In this document: one piece after another, positions 49,878 through 59,916 of the stretch
How the letters are laid out: every line of letters starts with the position of its first letter
Position numbering within the stretch: the stretch's first letter is position 1
Origin: Microbacterium sp. MPKO10
Lineage (GTDB): Bacteria > Actinomycetota > Actinomycetes > Actinomycetales > Microbacteriaceae
DNA: 64,000 bases
Assembly: GCF_026107415.2 (NCBI RefSeq)
Contig: NZ_JAPCHX010000005.1
Span: 1 to 64,000 of the forward strand
Reading direction: 5' to 3'
The notes under the pieces: model-generated
What the model saw: only the letters and a program-made list of their open reading frames with translations
Database searches by the model: none
Told to the model about the DNA's origin: nothing
Program-made: the position numbers and the translations under genes

Positions 49878-50653
49878 AGGCCCGCCCTGCGGGTCTCGGC
49901 CACCTCAACGAGGTGGTCGCGGAGCTTCTCGGCCTCGTCGTTCGGGATGCCGGGGATCGACACTCCCGTCGCTGCCGCCGCCGTCACGAGCTTGACCTCG
50001 GCGAGTCCGAGCCCGCGGGCCAGAGGACCACGCGTGATGTCGACGAGCTGCATGCGGCCGTAGGGCACCGCGACGATGCGCTGCCACATGATGCCGCGGC
50101 GGAACACGAGGTCGTCGTCGCGCAGCTGGTAGCCGATGGCCTTCGCCTGGCGCGGCGTGATCACGAGTTCGATGATCGCCCCGATCACAGCGACGCCGAA
50201 GACGATCCAGGCCCACGTCTGTCCGGTGAAACCGAGCCAGCCGAAGACGACGAGTGCAATGACGAAGAAGATGATGGTTCCGATGATCTGCACCACGATG
50301 TACTTGGGTGAAACGCGCCGCCACTCGCGGAACTCCAGTTGCAGCCGCTGATCGCTGCGCGGTTCCTTGAGGTTCGACGCGTGCGCGTTGAGCGGTGCGT
50401 CGGAGTCTCCTCCGGCACCAGCATCCGGTTCCGCGCGAGCATCCAGAGGCACGCCAGCGTCGTGGGCTGGACCAGCATTCGGTGTTGCACGCTGAGGCGC
50501 GGCAGGCCTCTCTGCGGCACCCGCGCCCTGTGCCGCTTCTGCGTCCTGGTGCCCATCGGGGGTCTCTGCCCCGCTCGCGTTCTGTGGAGCGCCCTCGTTC
50601 TGAGGCACGCCGGCGTTCTCGGGAAAGTCAGGATTCGGCGGAGTCTGGGTCAT
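49874..50653 (-). CDS. PH-domain membrane protein, YdbS type
   Basis: 259 residues from ATG 50653. The first 95 residues are low-complexity (Ala, Gly, Pro, Asp, Glu) and unlikely to fold. Two helices (VVQIIGTIIFFVIALVVFGWL; WIVFGVAVIGAIIELVI) and one PH unit (IGYQLRDDDLVFRRGIMWQRIVAVPYGRMQLVDI) follow. It overlaps YdbT-like (ATGA) and the DUF3180 gene. The long acidic N-terminal tails of both PH proteins are a shared oddity. Confidence 0.85.
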   Translation of the reverse strand: MTQTPPNPDFPENAGVPQNEGAPQNASGAETPDGHQDAEAAQGAGAAERPAAPQRATPNAGPAHDAGVPLDARAEPDAGAGGDSDAPLNAHASNLKEPRSDQRLQLEFREWRRVSPKYIVVQIIGTIIFFVIALVVFGWLGFTGQTWAWIVFGVAVIGAIIELVITPRQAKAIGYQLRDDDLVFRRGIMWQRIVAVPYGRMQLVDITRGPLARGLGLAEVKLVTAAAATGVSIPGIPNDEAEKLRDHLVEVAETRRAGL

Positions 50654-51095
50654 CGTCCTCATCTTTCGGCAGTCGGCAGAGGTGCTCAGCGATGAGGCCC
50701 GCTGCGACGAGCAACGCCGAGCCCAATGCCATGGCGGCGGTGAGCCACACCGATGTTACCCCGGGCCACACCGTTCGCGTGATCATGAATGTCACAGCCC
50801 CGATCGCGAGCCCGAACAGCAGCGATCCGGACCAGCTCGATGCCCGCGCAAGCGAGACGATGCGCATCGACTGAAATGGGTCGATGCGACGCTTCGACGC
50901 GCCCGTCACCGAGCGACGGATCGGGATCGCGAACCCCACGACGATACCGCCGACAACGACGAGTGTGAACGGCAGCGTGATCGAGGGCACAACGACGGCC
51001 ATTCCGGACGACGTGAGTGCCATCTCGATGAGGAATCCCGCGACGAGCCCAAGTGCGCCCAAACTGACGAGCGGTGTGGCTGTGGTGCGCTTCAT
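50628..51095 (-). CDS. DUF3180 membrane protein
   Basis: 155 residues with four helices in two pairs, LGALGLVAGFLIEMALTSSG and LPFTLVVVGGIVVGFAIPIRRSV being the first. It is always found after folK in actinobacteria, which identifies the family. Its ends overlap folK and the PH gene. Function unknown. Confidence 0.9.
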   Translation of the reverse strand: MKRTTATPLVSLGALGLVAGFLIEMALTSSGMAVVVPSITLPFTLVVVGGIVVGFAIPIRRSVTGASKRRIDPFQSMRIVSLARASSWSGSLLFGLAIGAVTFMITRTVWPGVTSVWLTAAMALGSALLVAAGLIAEHLCRLPKDEDDDPDSAES

Positions 51096-51604
51096 CCGGC
51101 ACCGCCCACAAGGACGCGGCGAAGCTCAGCGACGGGCCCGCGGCCGGGCAGAACCGCTGCCGGATCAACCTCGAGCCACGGGTCGAGCACGAACAGCCGT
51201 TCGGCGGCCCGAGGGTGTGGAAGCGTGAGGTGCGGGTCGTCGCTCTGCGTGTCGCCGAAGGCGATGATGTCGATGTCGAGCGTGCGACTCCCCCAGCGTT
51301 CAGCGCGCACTCGACCGTGCGCGTCTTCGATGCGCTGGGTGGCCGCGAGAAGGGACTTCGCATCGAGCACGGTGCGCGCGAGGACGACGCCGTTCAGGTA
51401 GCGCGGTGCCGTCTCGTCAGCGCCGTCGAGGGTCACGGCAACGGACTCGATCAGCGTCGAGACAGCATCCACGATCGTTCCCGGTGTGCGCCGCAGATCG
51501 TCGACTGCTGCCTCAAGCGTCGCCCGGCGGTCGCCCAGATTGGCGCCGATCGCCAGCACAACAGACGTCGAGCGGAGCGGCCTGACCGGGTCACGAACGA
51601 TCAT
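51092..51604 (-). CDS. folK: 6-hydroxymethyl-7,8-dihydropterin pyrophosphokinase
   Basis: 170 residues: VVLAIGANLGDRRATLEAAVDDLR, the catalytic RVRAERWGSRTLDIDIIAFGD (RTLDIDI signature) and LPHPRAAERLFVLDPWLEV. Transfers pyrophosphate from ATP to the pterin in folate synthesis. Overlaps folB (ATGA). Confidence 0.97.
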   Translation of the reverse strand: MIVRDPVRPLRSTSVVLAIGANLGDRRATLEAAVDDLRRTPGTIVDAVSTLIESVAVTLDGADETAPRYLNGVVLARTVLDAKSLLAATQRIEDAHGRVRAERWGSRTLDIDIIAFGDTQSDDPHLTLPHPRAAERLFVLDPWLEVDPAAVLPGRGPVAELRRVLVGGAG

Positions 51605-51996
51605 GAGGCTGTCCTCGACCGCGTGATGGTCACGGAGACATCGTCGAAGGGCACCGGAATGGGCGCCTGCGGTTTGTGCAGCGTCACCCTCGTGGTGTGC
51701 ACTCCGGTGAAACCAAGAGCGGTTCTGGCGACGCGTTCGGCCACGGTCTCGATGAGGTCGACGGGCGCCGTGGCGACAGCATCCGCGACGGCCTGCGCCA
51801 GATCGCCATAGTGCACGGTCTGCCCGAGATCGTCGCTGGTTCCCGCCCCACGCAGGTCGGTGAATACCGTGACGTCGACGATGAACTCCTGCCCGTTCTC
51901 GCGCTCGAAGTCGAAGACGCCATGGTTGGCGTGCACGCGTATACCGGTGACGGTGATGGCGTCGCCGGCGAGGCTGCCGCTCTCGGTGTCTTTCAC
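51601..51996 (-). CDS. folB: Dihydroneopterin aldolase
   Basis: 131 residues from GTG 51996; GTG 52005 is an alternative. ITVTGIRVHANHGVFDFERENGQEFIVDV carries the family's HGVxxxE signature and the later HYGDLAQAVADAV and LIETVAERVA follow. Cleaves dihydroneopterin. A much longer reading frame upstream overlaps bioN and is not real. Confidence 0.93.
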   Translation of the reverse strand: MKDTESGSLAGDAITVTGIRVHANHGVFDFERENGQEFIVDVTVFTDLRGAGTSDDLGQTVHYGDLAQAVADAVATAPVDLIETVAERVARTALGFTGVHTTRVTLHKPQAPIPVPFDDVSVTITRSRTAS

Positions 51997-52025
51997 GAGT
52001 ACCACTCTGCCACGGCCGGATGTGC

Positions 52026-52628
52026 TCACTCGACCCCGCGCGCAGCGAGCGCGTCGGCCGTGTCGTCTGCGTGCCGCAGAGATTGCACCAGGAGCGGCAC
52101 GACGAACGCCTTGACGCTCAATCGGCCCGTGCGCGCTCGCTGCGCATCGCGCAGTTCGCCGGCCAGCCCCGCGATGACCGGCACCGTCCTGATCGTGAGT
52201 GCGAGCATGAGGCCGATGCGATCGGGGTTGACGCCGAACCGACGCAGCGGCCGCAGGGCACGCTCGACGGCGTCGAGGATCTCCGTCGTACGGGTGGTGA
52301 GTGTGACGATCGCGGCCAGAAGGAGGACGATCACGACGCGGGCGGCCGTCGCCAAGACGGTCGGGATCGGCAGGAAGATCAGCGGAACCACCACGATGAA
52401 GACGATGAGCCAGCGCACGGCGAGAATCTGCCGCCAGAGTTCTGCCAGGCCGAGCCTGCCCACCAGATACCCCGCGATCACGACAACGGCCCCGGCTCCC
52501 AGGCCCCACCAGGTAGGCGGCGGCACGACGACGGCGACGATGACCACGACGAGGCCGATCAGCTTCGCCCCGGCGGGCAGCCGGTGCAGGATGCTGTCAC
52601 GCGCGCGGTACTGCCCGAGCATCGTCAT
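52026..52628 (-). CDS. bioN: Energy-coupling factor transmembrane protein (BioN)
   Basis: 200 residues with four to five helices and the EcfT coupling sequence near the end (LVQSLRHADDTADALAARG, the second Ala-Arg-Gly type motif). It links the ATPase BioM to the substrate-binding BioY. The start overlaps the bioM stop (ATGA). Confidence 0.9.
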   Translation of the reverse strand: MTMLGQYRARDSILHRLPAGAKLIGLVVVIVAVVVPPPTWWGLGAGAVVVIAGYLVGRLGLAELWRQILAVRWLIVFIVVVPLIFLPIPTVLATAARVVIVLLLAAIVTLTTRTTEILDAVERALRPLRRFGVNPDRIGLMLALTIRTVPVIAGLAGELRDAQRARTGRLSVKAFVVPLLVQSLRHADDTADALAARGVE

Positions 52629-53356
52629 GGGCGGGCCACGATCTCGCTGAGGTACCGGTCGATCACGTCGCGCGGGTTCCCCTGCGTGATCAATCGGGCG
52701 TTGTCGAAGAGGAGTGCCTCATCGCAGCGCGCCGCCAGCTCGAGGTCGTGCGTGACGATGACGCACTGCTGCGGCAGGCCGAGCAGGAGGTCGGCGATAC
52801 GCCGCGCATTGCGGGCATCGAGCAGCGTCGTCGGTTCGTCAGCGACGATCAGCGACGGCTCCGCGACCAGAACGGATTGGATCGCGAGCATCTGCTTCTG
52901 GCCGCCCGACAGATCGTGAGCGGGCAGATCCGCGTGCCCCGCCAGACCGTTCTCGGCCAGCACCGCCGCCACGCGCTCGGCGATCTGCCCGGTGCTCAGC
53001 CCCCGGCCGCGCAGTGAGAACGCGAGGTCTTCGGCAACTGTGGGCATCACAATCTGTGCGTCGGGATTCGTGAACACGAAGCCGACCTTTCGGCGCAGCA
53101 TCCTCACGTCTGTCACCGTGTCGAGTCCGCCGACCGACACGCTCCCCTGGGTGGGCGTCCGCAACCCGTTCAGCAGTCGGGCAAACGTCGATTTTCCCGA
53201 ACCGTTGAGCCCGATGACGGCGAGATTGTGGGCGCAGGTCTCGAGCGAGATGTCGTCGAGCGCGGTCACCTCGCCCGCCGCAGTTGGGTGCCGAACCGTG
53301 ACGCGGGTGAGCGCGATGTCGCTGTCGCGGGCGCTGTCGTGCTGGCCTGACAGCAT
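52625..53356 (-). CDS. bioM: ECF transporter ATPase (BioM)
   Basis: 243 residues from ATG 53356, 4 bp after bioY. Walker A GLNGSGKST, Q-loop FTNPDAQIVMPTV, signature LSGGQKQ, Walker B LIVADEPTTLLD and H-loop IVTHDLE. FTNPDxQ is the EcfA signature. Powers biotin uptake. Confidence 0.93.
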   Translation of the reverse strand: MLSGQHDSARDSDIALTRVTVRHPTAAGEVTALDDISLETCAHNLAVIGLNGSGKSTFARLLNGLRTPTQGSVSVGGLDTVTDVRMLRRKVGFVFTNPDAQIVMPTVAEDLAFSLRGRGLSTGQIAERVAAVLAENGLAGHADLPAHDLSGGQKQMLAIQSVLVAEPSLIVADEPTTLLDARNARRIADLLLGLPQQCVIVTHDLELAARCDEALLFDNARLITQGNPRDVIDRYLSEIVARP

Positions 53357-53360
53357 CCGC

Positions 53361-53954
53361 TTATCGCACCGAGACGGGCGTCGGTTCGACGCGGGGCTGC
53401 CGTGGCGTGACGAACGCGCGCGGGTAGGCCTTCCACACCGCCATCGTGAGGGCAACGGTGAGCGCTGCCTTGATGGCATCGCCGGGCACGAAGGCAAAGT
53501 TCGCAATGGTGGCCTCACCGAGCGACAAACCGAGCATCGCTGCCATGACGGGGATGCCGACGGCGTAGATCGCGAGCATGCCGCCGACGACAGTGCCGAG
53601 GGCGACGCGCCACCAGACGGGACGCGTTGCTCCCGCGTGAACGATTACCCCGACGACGGCGGCTCCGAGCACCCAGCCGATGAGGTAGCCGGACGACGGG
53701 ACGAAGAAGACGCCGATGCCGCCGCGACCGCCCGAGAGAAGCGGAAGACCCGCCGCCGTGAGAACGAGAAGAACCAGAACGGATGCTGCTCCGCGCCACC
53801 AGCCGAGGATCGCTCCGGCCAGCATCACCCCGAGCGTCTGCAGGGTGATGGGCACGGCCATCCCGAACGGGCTGACGGCGCCGGGGATGCCGAGGACGGC
53901 GATGATCGCGGCGAATGTGGCAATGCGGGTGATGTCGTTGAGTGTTGTCTTCAC
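53361..53954 (-). CDS. bioY: Biotin transporter substrate-binding subunit BioY
   Basis: 197 residues, six helices: ITRIATFAAIIAVLGIPGAVSPFGMAVPITLQTLGVMLAG is the BioY signature region, then LPLLSGGRGGIGVFFVPSSGYLIGW. It binds biotin in the membrane. GTG 53954 is the start. With bioM and bioN it forms a dedicated biotin importer, so the strain probably scavenges biotin. Confidence 0.95.
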   Translation of the reverse strand: MKTTLNDITRIATFAAIIAVLGIPGAVSPFGMAVPITLQTLGVMLAGAILGWWRGAASVLVLLVLTAAGLPLLSGGRGGIGVFFVPSSGYLIGWVLGAAVVGVIVHAGATRPVWWRVALGTVVGGMLAIYAVGIPVMAAMLGLSLGEATIANFAFVPGDAIKAALTVALTMAVWKAYPRAFVTPRQPRVEPTPVSVR

Positions 53955-54132
53955 GATTACCTAGCGTGTCAGGCGGAGCGTCACTGTCATTGTGGAGTAT
54001 CGCACATGGTTTCCCGAAAAGTGTTGTTGAAGTTCGCCAACGACAGCGGCGGCCGGGGCGATCGACCGCCGGGGCGAACGGTCGGGGAAGCGACCTGAGT
54101 AGGTGGTCAGGACAATCGGCGTGAGCGGGCGG

Positions 54133-54939
54133 TCACGGTGTGTCGCGGTGCGCGTCGACGGCGTCGAGCACGTTGAGGGCGATGCGGGTGCCCCGAACGT
54201 TGTGCACCCGCACAGCCCAGATGCCGGACTGCGCGCACAACAGGCTGATCGCGGCGGTCGCAGGGTCTCGCTCGGGCGGTTGCGCGCCAACCGGTGACAC
54301 GGTTGACAGGAATCGTTTGCGGCTCGCTCCCACAAGCATCCGGTCCGCCAGTGCCGCGAAGCGGTCGAGGTGGGCGATGATGGCCCAGTTGTGCTCGGGG
54401 TTCTTCGAGAATCCGAGGCCCGGGTCCACGATGAGGCGCTCGGGGGCGATGCCCGCCAGCGTCAGGGCGTCGAGGCGTCGCGCGAGCTCACCGTGCACGT
54501 CGGAGAGTACGTCGTCGTAGTGCACGCGCTCGTGGGGATCGGTGAGGTAGCCGCGCCAGTGCATCGCGACAAAGTCACGGCCGCTCTCGGCGGCGACGCG
54601 GGGCATGTCGGGGTCCACCAGGCCGCCGGAGACATCGTTGATGATCTCGGCACCCACCTCAACACTCGCGGCGGCGGTCGCCGCGTGCATGGTGTCGACG
54701 CTCACCGGCACACCTTCGGCGGCAAGGGTCTCGATGACGGGCAGAACGCGTCGTTGCTCTTCGGCGGGATCGACAAGTTCGGCTCCGGGGCGCGTCGACT
54801 CTCCCCCGACGTCAATGAGGTCAGCGCCCTCGCGGCGCAGCTCAAGCGCATGCTCGATCGCCGTGTCGTGACTGAAGTAGCGTCCGCCGTCGCTGAATGA
54901 ATCCGGTGTGACGTTCACGACACCCATGATGAGCGTCAT
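54133..54939 (-). CDS. folP: Dihydropteroate synthase
   Basis: 268 residues: MGVVNVTPDSFSDGG (signature 1), LIDVGGESTRPGA (signature 2), ISDVSGG-type INDVSGG, DPGLGFSKN and the C-terminal VRVHNVRGTR. Joins p-aminobenzoate to the pterin; target of sulfonamides. Overlaps folE (ATGA). A 178-bp gap with no gene separates it from bioY. Confidence 0.97.
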   Translation of the reverse strand: MTLIMGVVNVTPDSFSDGGRYFSHDTAIEHALELRREGADLIDVGGESTRPGAELVDPAEEQRRVLPVIETLAAEGVPVSVDTMHAATAAASVEVGAEIINDVSGGLVDPDMPRVAAESGRDFVAMHWRGYLTDPHERVHYDDVLSDVHGELARRLDALTLAGIAPERLIVDPGLGFSKNPEHNWAIIAHLDRFAALADRMLVGASRKRFLSTVSPVGAQPPERDPATAAISLLCAQSGIWAVRVHNVRGTRIALNVLDAVDAHRDTP

Positions 54940-55517
54940 GTGGCATCACCGCGCGCAATCAGGGCGACGGTCTCTGCCCGCTCGACGGGGTCAGCGAGCG
55001 TCCCCCGGCTGGCGAGAGTCACCGTCGTCGAGCGGTTCTGCTGCGTACCGCGCGCCGTCACGCACGAGTGGGCTGCATCGATGATGACCAGCACGCCCGC
55101 AGCATCCAACCCCGTACCGATGGCGTCGGCGATCTGCTCGCCGAGGCGCTCCTGCACCTGCGGTCGCGCCGCGAGCACCTCAATAACACGAGGGATGCGG
55201 CCGAGGCCGACGACCCGCTCGCGCGGAACGTAGGCGACGTGCGCCGTGCCGAGAAACGGGAGCAGGTGATGCTCGCACATGGAGCGGAACGCGATGTCAC
55301 GCACGATCACGACTTCACCCGACTCGCTCTTCTCGAGGGGGATGCCCTCGCCCAGAAGCGTGAGCGGGTCGGCGCCGACACCGTGGAAGAACTCGGCGTA
55401 CGACTCCGCCACGCGCTGCGGTGTGCTCACGAGTCCCGCGCGATCGACGTCCTCGCCGATCGCCGCGAGAAGCTCTCGCGTCGCCGCCTCGATGCGCTCC
55501 CGGTCAACGCCCGTCAT
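54936..55517 (-). CDS. folE: GTP cyclohydrolase I
   Basis: 193 residues with zinc site CEHHLLPF (Cys/His) and downstream SCVTARG, plus DPVERAETVAL. First step of folate synthesis. It starts 3 bp after ftsH on the same strand. Confidence 0.97.
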   Translation of the reverse strand: MTGVDRERIEAATRELLAAIGEDVDRAGLVSTPQRVAESYAEFFHGVGADPLTLLGEGIPLEKSESGEVVIVRDIAFRSMCEHHLLPFLGTAHVAYVPRERVVGLGRIPRVIEVLAARPQVQERLGEQIADAIGTGLDAAGVLVIIDAAHSCVTARGTQQNRSTTVTLASRGTLADPVERAETVALIARGDAT

Positions 55518-55520
55518 GGT

Positions 55521-57557
55521 CTATGCGTTTGCCGTGCTGGTGCCCGGGTTGGGGTCGGAATCGGTCGCGTCAGCAGATGCCTCATCGGCAGCATCCGTCG
55601 GCTGAGACTCCTGAGACGTCACGTTGCCATCGGTCACGTCCGGCTCGATGGGCGAGGAAGCGGGGATCTCAACGGGCGGCAGATCGCTCACCGGGCGACC
55701 CTCGCTCGAGAGCCACACCGGGCGCTCATCCAGCTTGCGGACGGGAGCGAAGATGTCGGCCAGCTGGTTGTGGTCGAGGGTCTCTTTCTCGAGCAGCTCG
55801 CGGGCGAGGGAATCGAGAACGTCACGGTTGTTGTTGATCACCGACCACGCCTCGTTGTGCGCCTGTTCGATGAGCTCTCGCACCTGCTTGTCGACCTGCT
55901 GCGCCAGTTCTTCCGAGTAGTCGCGCTGGTGGCCCATGTCGCGGCCGAGGAACATCTCCCCCGACGCCTGACCGAGCTTCACGGGGCCGACATCGATGGT
56001 CATGCCGTACTCGGTGACCATCTTGCGGGCGATTCCCGTCGCCTTCTCAATGTCATTCGACGCACCGGTCGTGGGGTCGTGGAACACGATCTCCTCGGCG
56101 ACGCGGCCGCCCATCGCGTAGGTGAGCTGGTCGAGGAGCTCATTGCGGGTGACTGAGTACTTGTCTTCGAGGGGGAGCACCATCGTGTACCCGAGGGCGC
56201 GACCGCGAGGAAGGATCGTGATCTTCGTCACCGGGTCGGTGTGGTTCATCGCCGCGGCGGCGAGCGCGTGGCCGCCCTCGTGGTAGGCGGTGATGAGCTT
56301 CTCTTTCTCATTCATCACGCGTGTGCGGCGCTGCGGGCCGGCAATGACGCGGTCGATGGCTTCGTCGAGCGCCCGGTTGTCGATCAGCTGCGCGTTGGAG
56401 CGCGCGGTGAGCAGCGCTGCCTCGTTGAGAACGTTCGCGAGGTCCGCGCCGGTGAAACCGGGGGTCTTGCGGGCGACGACCTCGAGGTCGACGCCTTCAG
56501 CGAGCGGCTTGCCGCGGCCGTGCACCTCGAGGATTTGCAGGCGCCCCTGCATGTCGGGTGCGTCGACGCCGATCTGACGGTCGAAACGGCCGGGCCGCAG
56601 GAGGGCGGGGTCGAGGATGTCGGGACGGTTCGTCGCCGCGATCAGGATGACGTTCGTCTTGGGGTCGAAGCCGTCCATCTCGACGAGCAGCTGGTTCAGC
56701 GTCTGCTCGCGCTCGTCGTGGCCGCCTCCCATGCCGGCGCCACGGTGCCGACCGACGGCGTCGATCTCGTCGACGAAGATGATCGCCGGTGAGTTCTCTT
56801 TCGCCTGCTGGAACAGGTCGCGCACACGGCTTGCGCCGACACCGACGAACATCTCGACGAAGTCGGAACCCGAGATCGAGTAGAACGGCACGGCGGCTTC
56901 GCCCGCAACGGCACGGGCGAGCAGCGTCTTACCCGTTCCGGGTGGGCCATACAGCAGCACACCCTTCGGAATGCGCGCACCGACGGCCTGGAACTTGGCC
57001 GGATCCTTGAGGAAGTCCTTGATCTCCTCGAGCTCTTCGATGGCCTCCTCGGCTCCGGCGACGTCGGTGAAGGTGACCTTTGGCGACTCCTTCGACACCA
57101 TCTTCGCCTTGGACTTGCCGAACTGCATCACCTTGCTGCCGCCGCCCTGCATGCTCGAGAGCATGAACCAGAAGAACAATCCGATGAGCAGAAGAGGCAG
57201 AAGGATGCTGGCCATGGACAGCCACCAGTTGCCCTGCGGGACCTCGTCGTTGAACCCGTTCTTCGGAGCTGCGGAGTCGACTGTCTTCACGACGGTGTCG
57301 GCACGAGCGTCGATGAAGTAGAACTGCACCATCTTCCCGTTGTCGCCCGCATCTTTGCTGAGGGTGAGGTCGACGCGGTTGTCGCCCTGGGTGATCACGG
57401 CCTCAGTGACTGTGTCGCCCTTCAGGAGCTCGAGGCCCTGCTGGGTTGAGATCTCTTTGTATCCACCGAGGTTCAGCAGGCTCGACCCGATCCAGAAGGC
57501 CAGAATGGCGATGAGGATGTAGGGAATGGGGCCTTTGAAGATGCGCTTCAGGTTCAT
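55521..57557 (-). CDS. ftsH: ATP-dependent zinc metalloprotease FtsH
   Basis: 678 residues: two N-terminal helices ([40 protein letters not shown]) with an external domain between them. The AAA+ core follows (Walker A GPPGTGKT, second region of homology [21 protein letters not shown]), then the zinc site HEGGH and a third acidic ligand downstream. The C-terminal tail is long and Asp/Ser/Thr-rich. Membrane-bound hexameric protease for quality control. Confidence 0.98.
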   Translation of the reverse strand: MNLKRIFKGPIPYILIAILAFWIGSSLLNLGGYKEISTQQGLELLKGDTVTEAVITQGDNRVDLTLSKDAGDNGKMVQFYFIDARADTVVKTVDSAAPKNGFNDEVPQGNWWLSMASILLPLLLIGLFFWFMLSSMQGGGSKVMQFGKSKAKMVSKESPKVTFTDVAGAEEAIEELEEIKDFLKDPAKFQAVGARIPKGVLLYGPPGTGKTLLARAVAGEAAVPFYSISGSDFVEMFVGVGASRVRDLFQQAKENSPAIIFVDEIDAVGRHRGAGMGGGHDEREQTLNQLLVEMDGFDPKTNVILIAATNRPDILDPALLRPGRFDRQIGVDAPDMQGRLQILEVHGRGKPLAEGVDLEVVARKTPGFTGADLANVLNEAALLTARSNAQLIDNRALDEAIDRVIAGPQRRTRVMNEKEKLITAYHEGGHALAAAAMNHTDPVTKITILPRGRALGYTMVLPLEDKYSVTRNELLDQLTYAMGGRVAEEIVFHDPTTGASNDIEKATGIARKMVTEYGMTIDVGPVKLGQASGEMFLGRDMGHQRDYSEELAQQVDKQVRELIEQAHNEAWSVINNNRDVLDSLARELLEKETLDHNQLADIFAPVRKLDERPVWLSSEGRPVSDLPPVEIPASSPIEPDVTDGNVTSQESQPTDAADEASADATDSDPNPGTSTANA

Positions 57558-57692
57558 GGGAGTGGGAGCGAGAGGCTCAGCACCTTTCCGGTGAGTTCGA
57601 CGGGGCAGACCAGCCCCGTGGCATTAGCGTAACGTGCGGCTGCTGTGCGCGTCCTCGGTGTTCCCCGAGGGCGTACAGGGTGTTCAGGTCGT

Positions 57693-58250
57693 TCAATCCT
57701 CCCGGTAGATGTGCGGCGCGAGCACCGCCACATCCCTCAGGTTGCGGTAGCGTTCGGCGAAGTCGAGACCGTAGCCCACGACGAAATCACTGGGGATGTC
57801 GAAGCCCACGTACTGGCAGTCGATCGTCACCTTCGCAGCATCCGGCTTGCGCAGCAGTGCGCATACGTTGACGGAGGCGGCACCGCGTGAGGCGAAGTTA
57901 TCGAGCAGCCACGAGAGGGTGAGCCCGGAATCGATGATGTCCTCGACAATGAGCACGTGCCGCCCGGCCATGTCGGTGTCGAGGTCTTTGCGGATCTGCA
58001 CGACACCGCTCGATTTCGTGCCGGCACCGTAGCTCGACACCGCCATCCAGTCCATCTGAACGTTGTGGCTGAGGTGCCGTGACAGGTCGGCCATGACCAT
58101 CACAGCGCCCTTCAGAACTCCGACAAGTAGCAAGTCTTTCCCGGCGTAATCTGTGTCGATCTGCGCGGCGAGTTCCGCCAGCTTTGCGTCGATCTGCTCT
58201 TCCGTGACGAGGATCTTCGTGAGGTCGCTCTCAATTTCACTCGCGTGCAT
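57693..58250 (-). CDS. hpt: Hypoxanthine phosphoribosyltransferase
   Basis: 185 residues with PRPP loop VLIVEDIIDSGLTLSWLL and active-site MADLSRHLSHNVQMDWMAVSSYG. Salvages hypoxanthine/guanine. Sits between tilS and ftsH in the conserved order. Confidence 0.96.
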   Translation of the reverse strand: MHASEIESDLTKILVTEEQIDAKLAELAAQIDTDYAGKDLLLVGVLKGAVMVMADLSRHLSHNVQMDWMAVSSYGAGTKSSGVVQIRKDLDTDMAGRHVLIVEDIIDSGLTLSWLLDNFASRGAASVNVCALLRKPDAAKVTIDCQYVGFDIPSDFVVGYGLDFAERYRNLRDVAVLAPHIYRED

Positions 58251-58259
58251 GGATCGAGT

Positions 58260-59294
58260 CTACGTGCCCTGCCGAGGTGGCGTCTTTCCGGCGGCTGTGA
58301 AGACGATTCGCCCGCCCGTACGGCTGACCGCGATGCCAGGCACATCGATCGGGCCCTGGCCGCGCCAGTCGGTGACGAGCGCGGCGATCGCGAGCGTGTG
58401 GCTCCGCGAGAGCGAGGCCCCGAACTCGGCGTGCGCGATGTACCGGATCAGGCGATGGCGCAGCGCCGCCGGGTTGTGCTCGAGTGCGCTCACTTCGACG
58501 GCGATGCCAGCCTCCGCCGGCTCGCAGACCTCCTCGATGAACTCCTCGATCATCTGCTCGAAGGCATCCTCGTCTTCACGCGACTGCTCGGCAGTGCGGG
58601 CCAGCGCCTCGGCGATGCCGGGCCCGAGTTCCTGCTCAAGCACCGGCAGCACACGGTTTCTGACACGCACGCGAGTGAAGACAGCATCCCCGTTCTGTGG
58701 GTCATCCCACACCTCGATCCCCCGCGCCACACACGACGCACGCGTCTGCTCACGCCGCACGCCCAGCAGCGGCCGAGCGTAGCGGCCGGTTAGCGGTGCC
58801 ATTCCCTTCAGGCTTCCCGCGCCCGAACCGCGTGCGAGCCCGAGAAGCACGGTCTCCGCCTGGTCATCGAGCGTGTGCCCGAGCAGCACGAGGTCCGCGC
58901 CAATGCGCTCCGCTTCCTCGTCGATCGCCCGGTAGCGCGCGTCGCGAGCTGCGGCTTCCGGCCCGCCGCCCTCCGTCACGTGAACGCGCGTGATCTGCGC
59001 GTCGATGCCCCAGCTCGTGAGCGTGTCGGCAGTGCGGTGGGCGACAGCATCCGAGCCTGTCTGCAATCCGTGATCGACAGTGATCGAGTGCACCCGGATG
59101 CTGAGCGGCGACGCCTCGAAGGCGAGCGCCGCCGCGAGCGCCATCGAATCAGCGCCACCGCTCACGCAGGCGAGCACCGCGCTGCCGTCTGCACAGTTCT
59201 CGAGGCTGCGCCGCACGCCGAGCCGCACCGCGGCGGTCGCCGCGTCGAGCCGCGGGCGCCGGGCAGAGTGCAAGTGGGAAGTCATGGAGGGCAT
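58260..59294 (-). CDS. tilS: tRNA(Ile)-lysidine synthase
   Basis: 344 residues from ATG 59294; ATG 59285 is close and also possible, and neither has a clear ribosome site. P-loop [11 protein letters not shown] (SGGxDS), [12 protein letters not shown] and [21 protein letters not shown]. Converts C34 of tRNA-Ile(CAU) to lysidine. Divergent from ppa. Confidence 0.95.
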   Translation of the reverse strand: MPSMTSHLHSARRPRLDAATAAVRLGVRRSLENCADGSAVLACVSGGADSMALAAALAFEASPLSIRVHSITVDHGLQTGSDAVAHRTADTLTSWGIDAQITRVHVTEGGGPEAAARDARYRAIDEEAERIGADLVLLGHTLDDQAETVLLGLARGSGAGSLKGMAPLTGRYARPLLGVRREQTRASCVARGIEVWDDPQNGDAVFTRVRVRNRVLPVLEQELGPGIAEALARTAEQSREDEDAFEQMIEEFIEEVCEPAEAGIAVEVSALEHNPAALRHRLIRYIAHAEFGASLSRSHTLAIAALVTDWRGQGPIDVPGIAVSRTGGRIVFTAAGKTPPRQGT

Positions 59295-59347
59295 CAAGTA
59301 ACGTTAGTTCAGGTTTTTCGATCAACACGATCATAAGGAGAAAGCAC

Positions 59348-59842
59348 ATGGCCGCGTACGACGTCGTCGTAGAGATCCCCAAGGGCAGCCGCAACAAATA
59401 CGAAGTCGATCATGAGACCGGACGCGTCTACCTTGACCGGGTTCTCTTCACGAACTTCGTGTATCCGGTCGACTACGGCTACTTCGAGAACACGCTCGGT
59501 CTTGACGGCGACCCCGTTGACGCGCTCGTGCTGCTGGAGTACCCACTGTTCCCCGGTGTCGGCGTGAAGGTGCGCCCGATCGGCGTGCTCAATATGAGCG
59601 ACGAGGCCGGCTCGGATGCCAAGGTCGTGTGCGTGCAGCACAAAGACCCACGTTGGCAGCACATTCAGGACATCACCGATGTGCCCGAGCAGCAGCGTGC
59701 CGAGATCGAGCACTTCTTCATGCGCTATAAGGACCTCGAGCCGAACAAGTGGGTGAAAGTCGAGGGCTGGGGCGACGTGGCGGAAGCCGAGCGCATCGTT
59801 CAGGACGGCCTGGCGAAGCTTGCCGCGGAGGGCAGCCACTGA
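59348..59842 (+). CDS. ppa: Inorganic pyrophosphatase
   Basis: 164 residues: [14 protein letters not shown], the signature [11 protein letters not shown] (catalytic aspartates) and [14 protein letters not shown]. Soluble family I enzyme. Strong ribosome site AAGGAGAA before ATG 59348. Confidence 0.98.
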   Translation: MAAYDVVVEIPKGSRNKYEVDHETGRVYLDRVLFTNFVYPVDYGYFENTLGLDGDPVDALVLLEYPLFPGVGVKVRPIGVLNMSDEAGSDAKVVCVQHKDPRWQHIQDITDVPEQQRAEIEHFFMRYKDLEPNKWVKVEGWGDVAEAERIVQDGLAKLAAEGSH

Positions 59843-59854
59843 GCTAACCTCCCA

Positions 59855-59902
59855 GACAGAGAAGTGCCCCCGCAGAGTATTCTGCGGGGGCACTTCTCTG
59901 TC
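59855..59902. terminator. Bidirectional terminator between ppa and the M23 gene
   Basis: A 22-bp perfect stem (59855-59876 and 59881-59902) with loop GTAT, starting GACAGAGAAGTGCCCCCG. Convergent genes on both sides. Confidence 0.95.
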
Positions 59903-59916
59903 GGATGCTGTCCGGC

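Noticed and set aside
51601-52509. 302-codon version of folB
   Set aside because: The extension overlaps bioN on the same strand and encodes Arg/Ala-rich low-complexity sequence; the 131-residue start matches the family.
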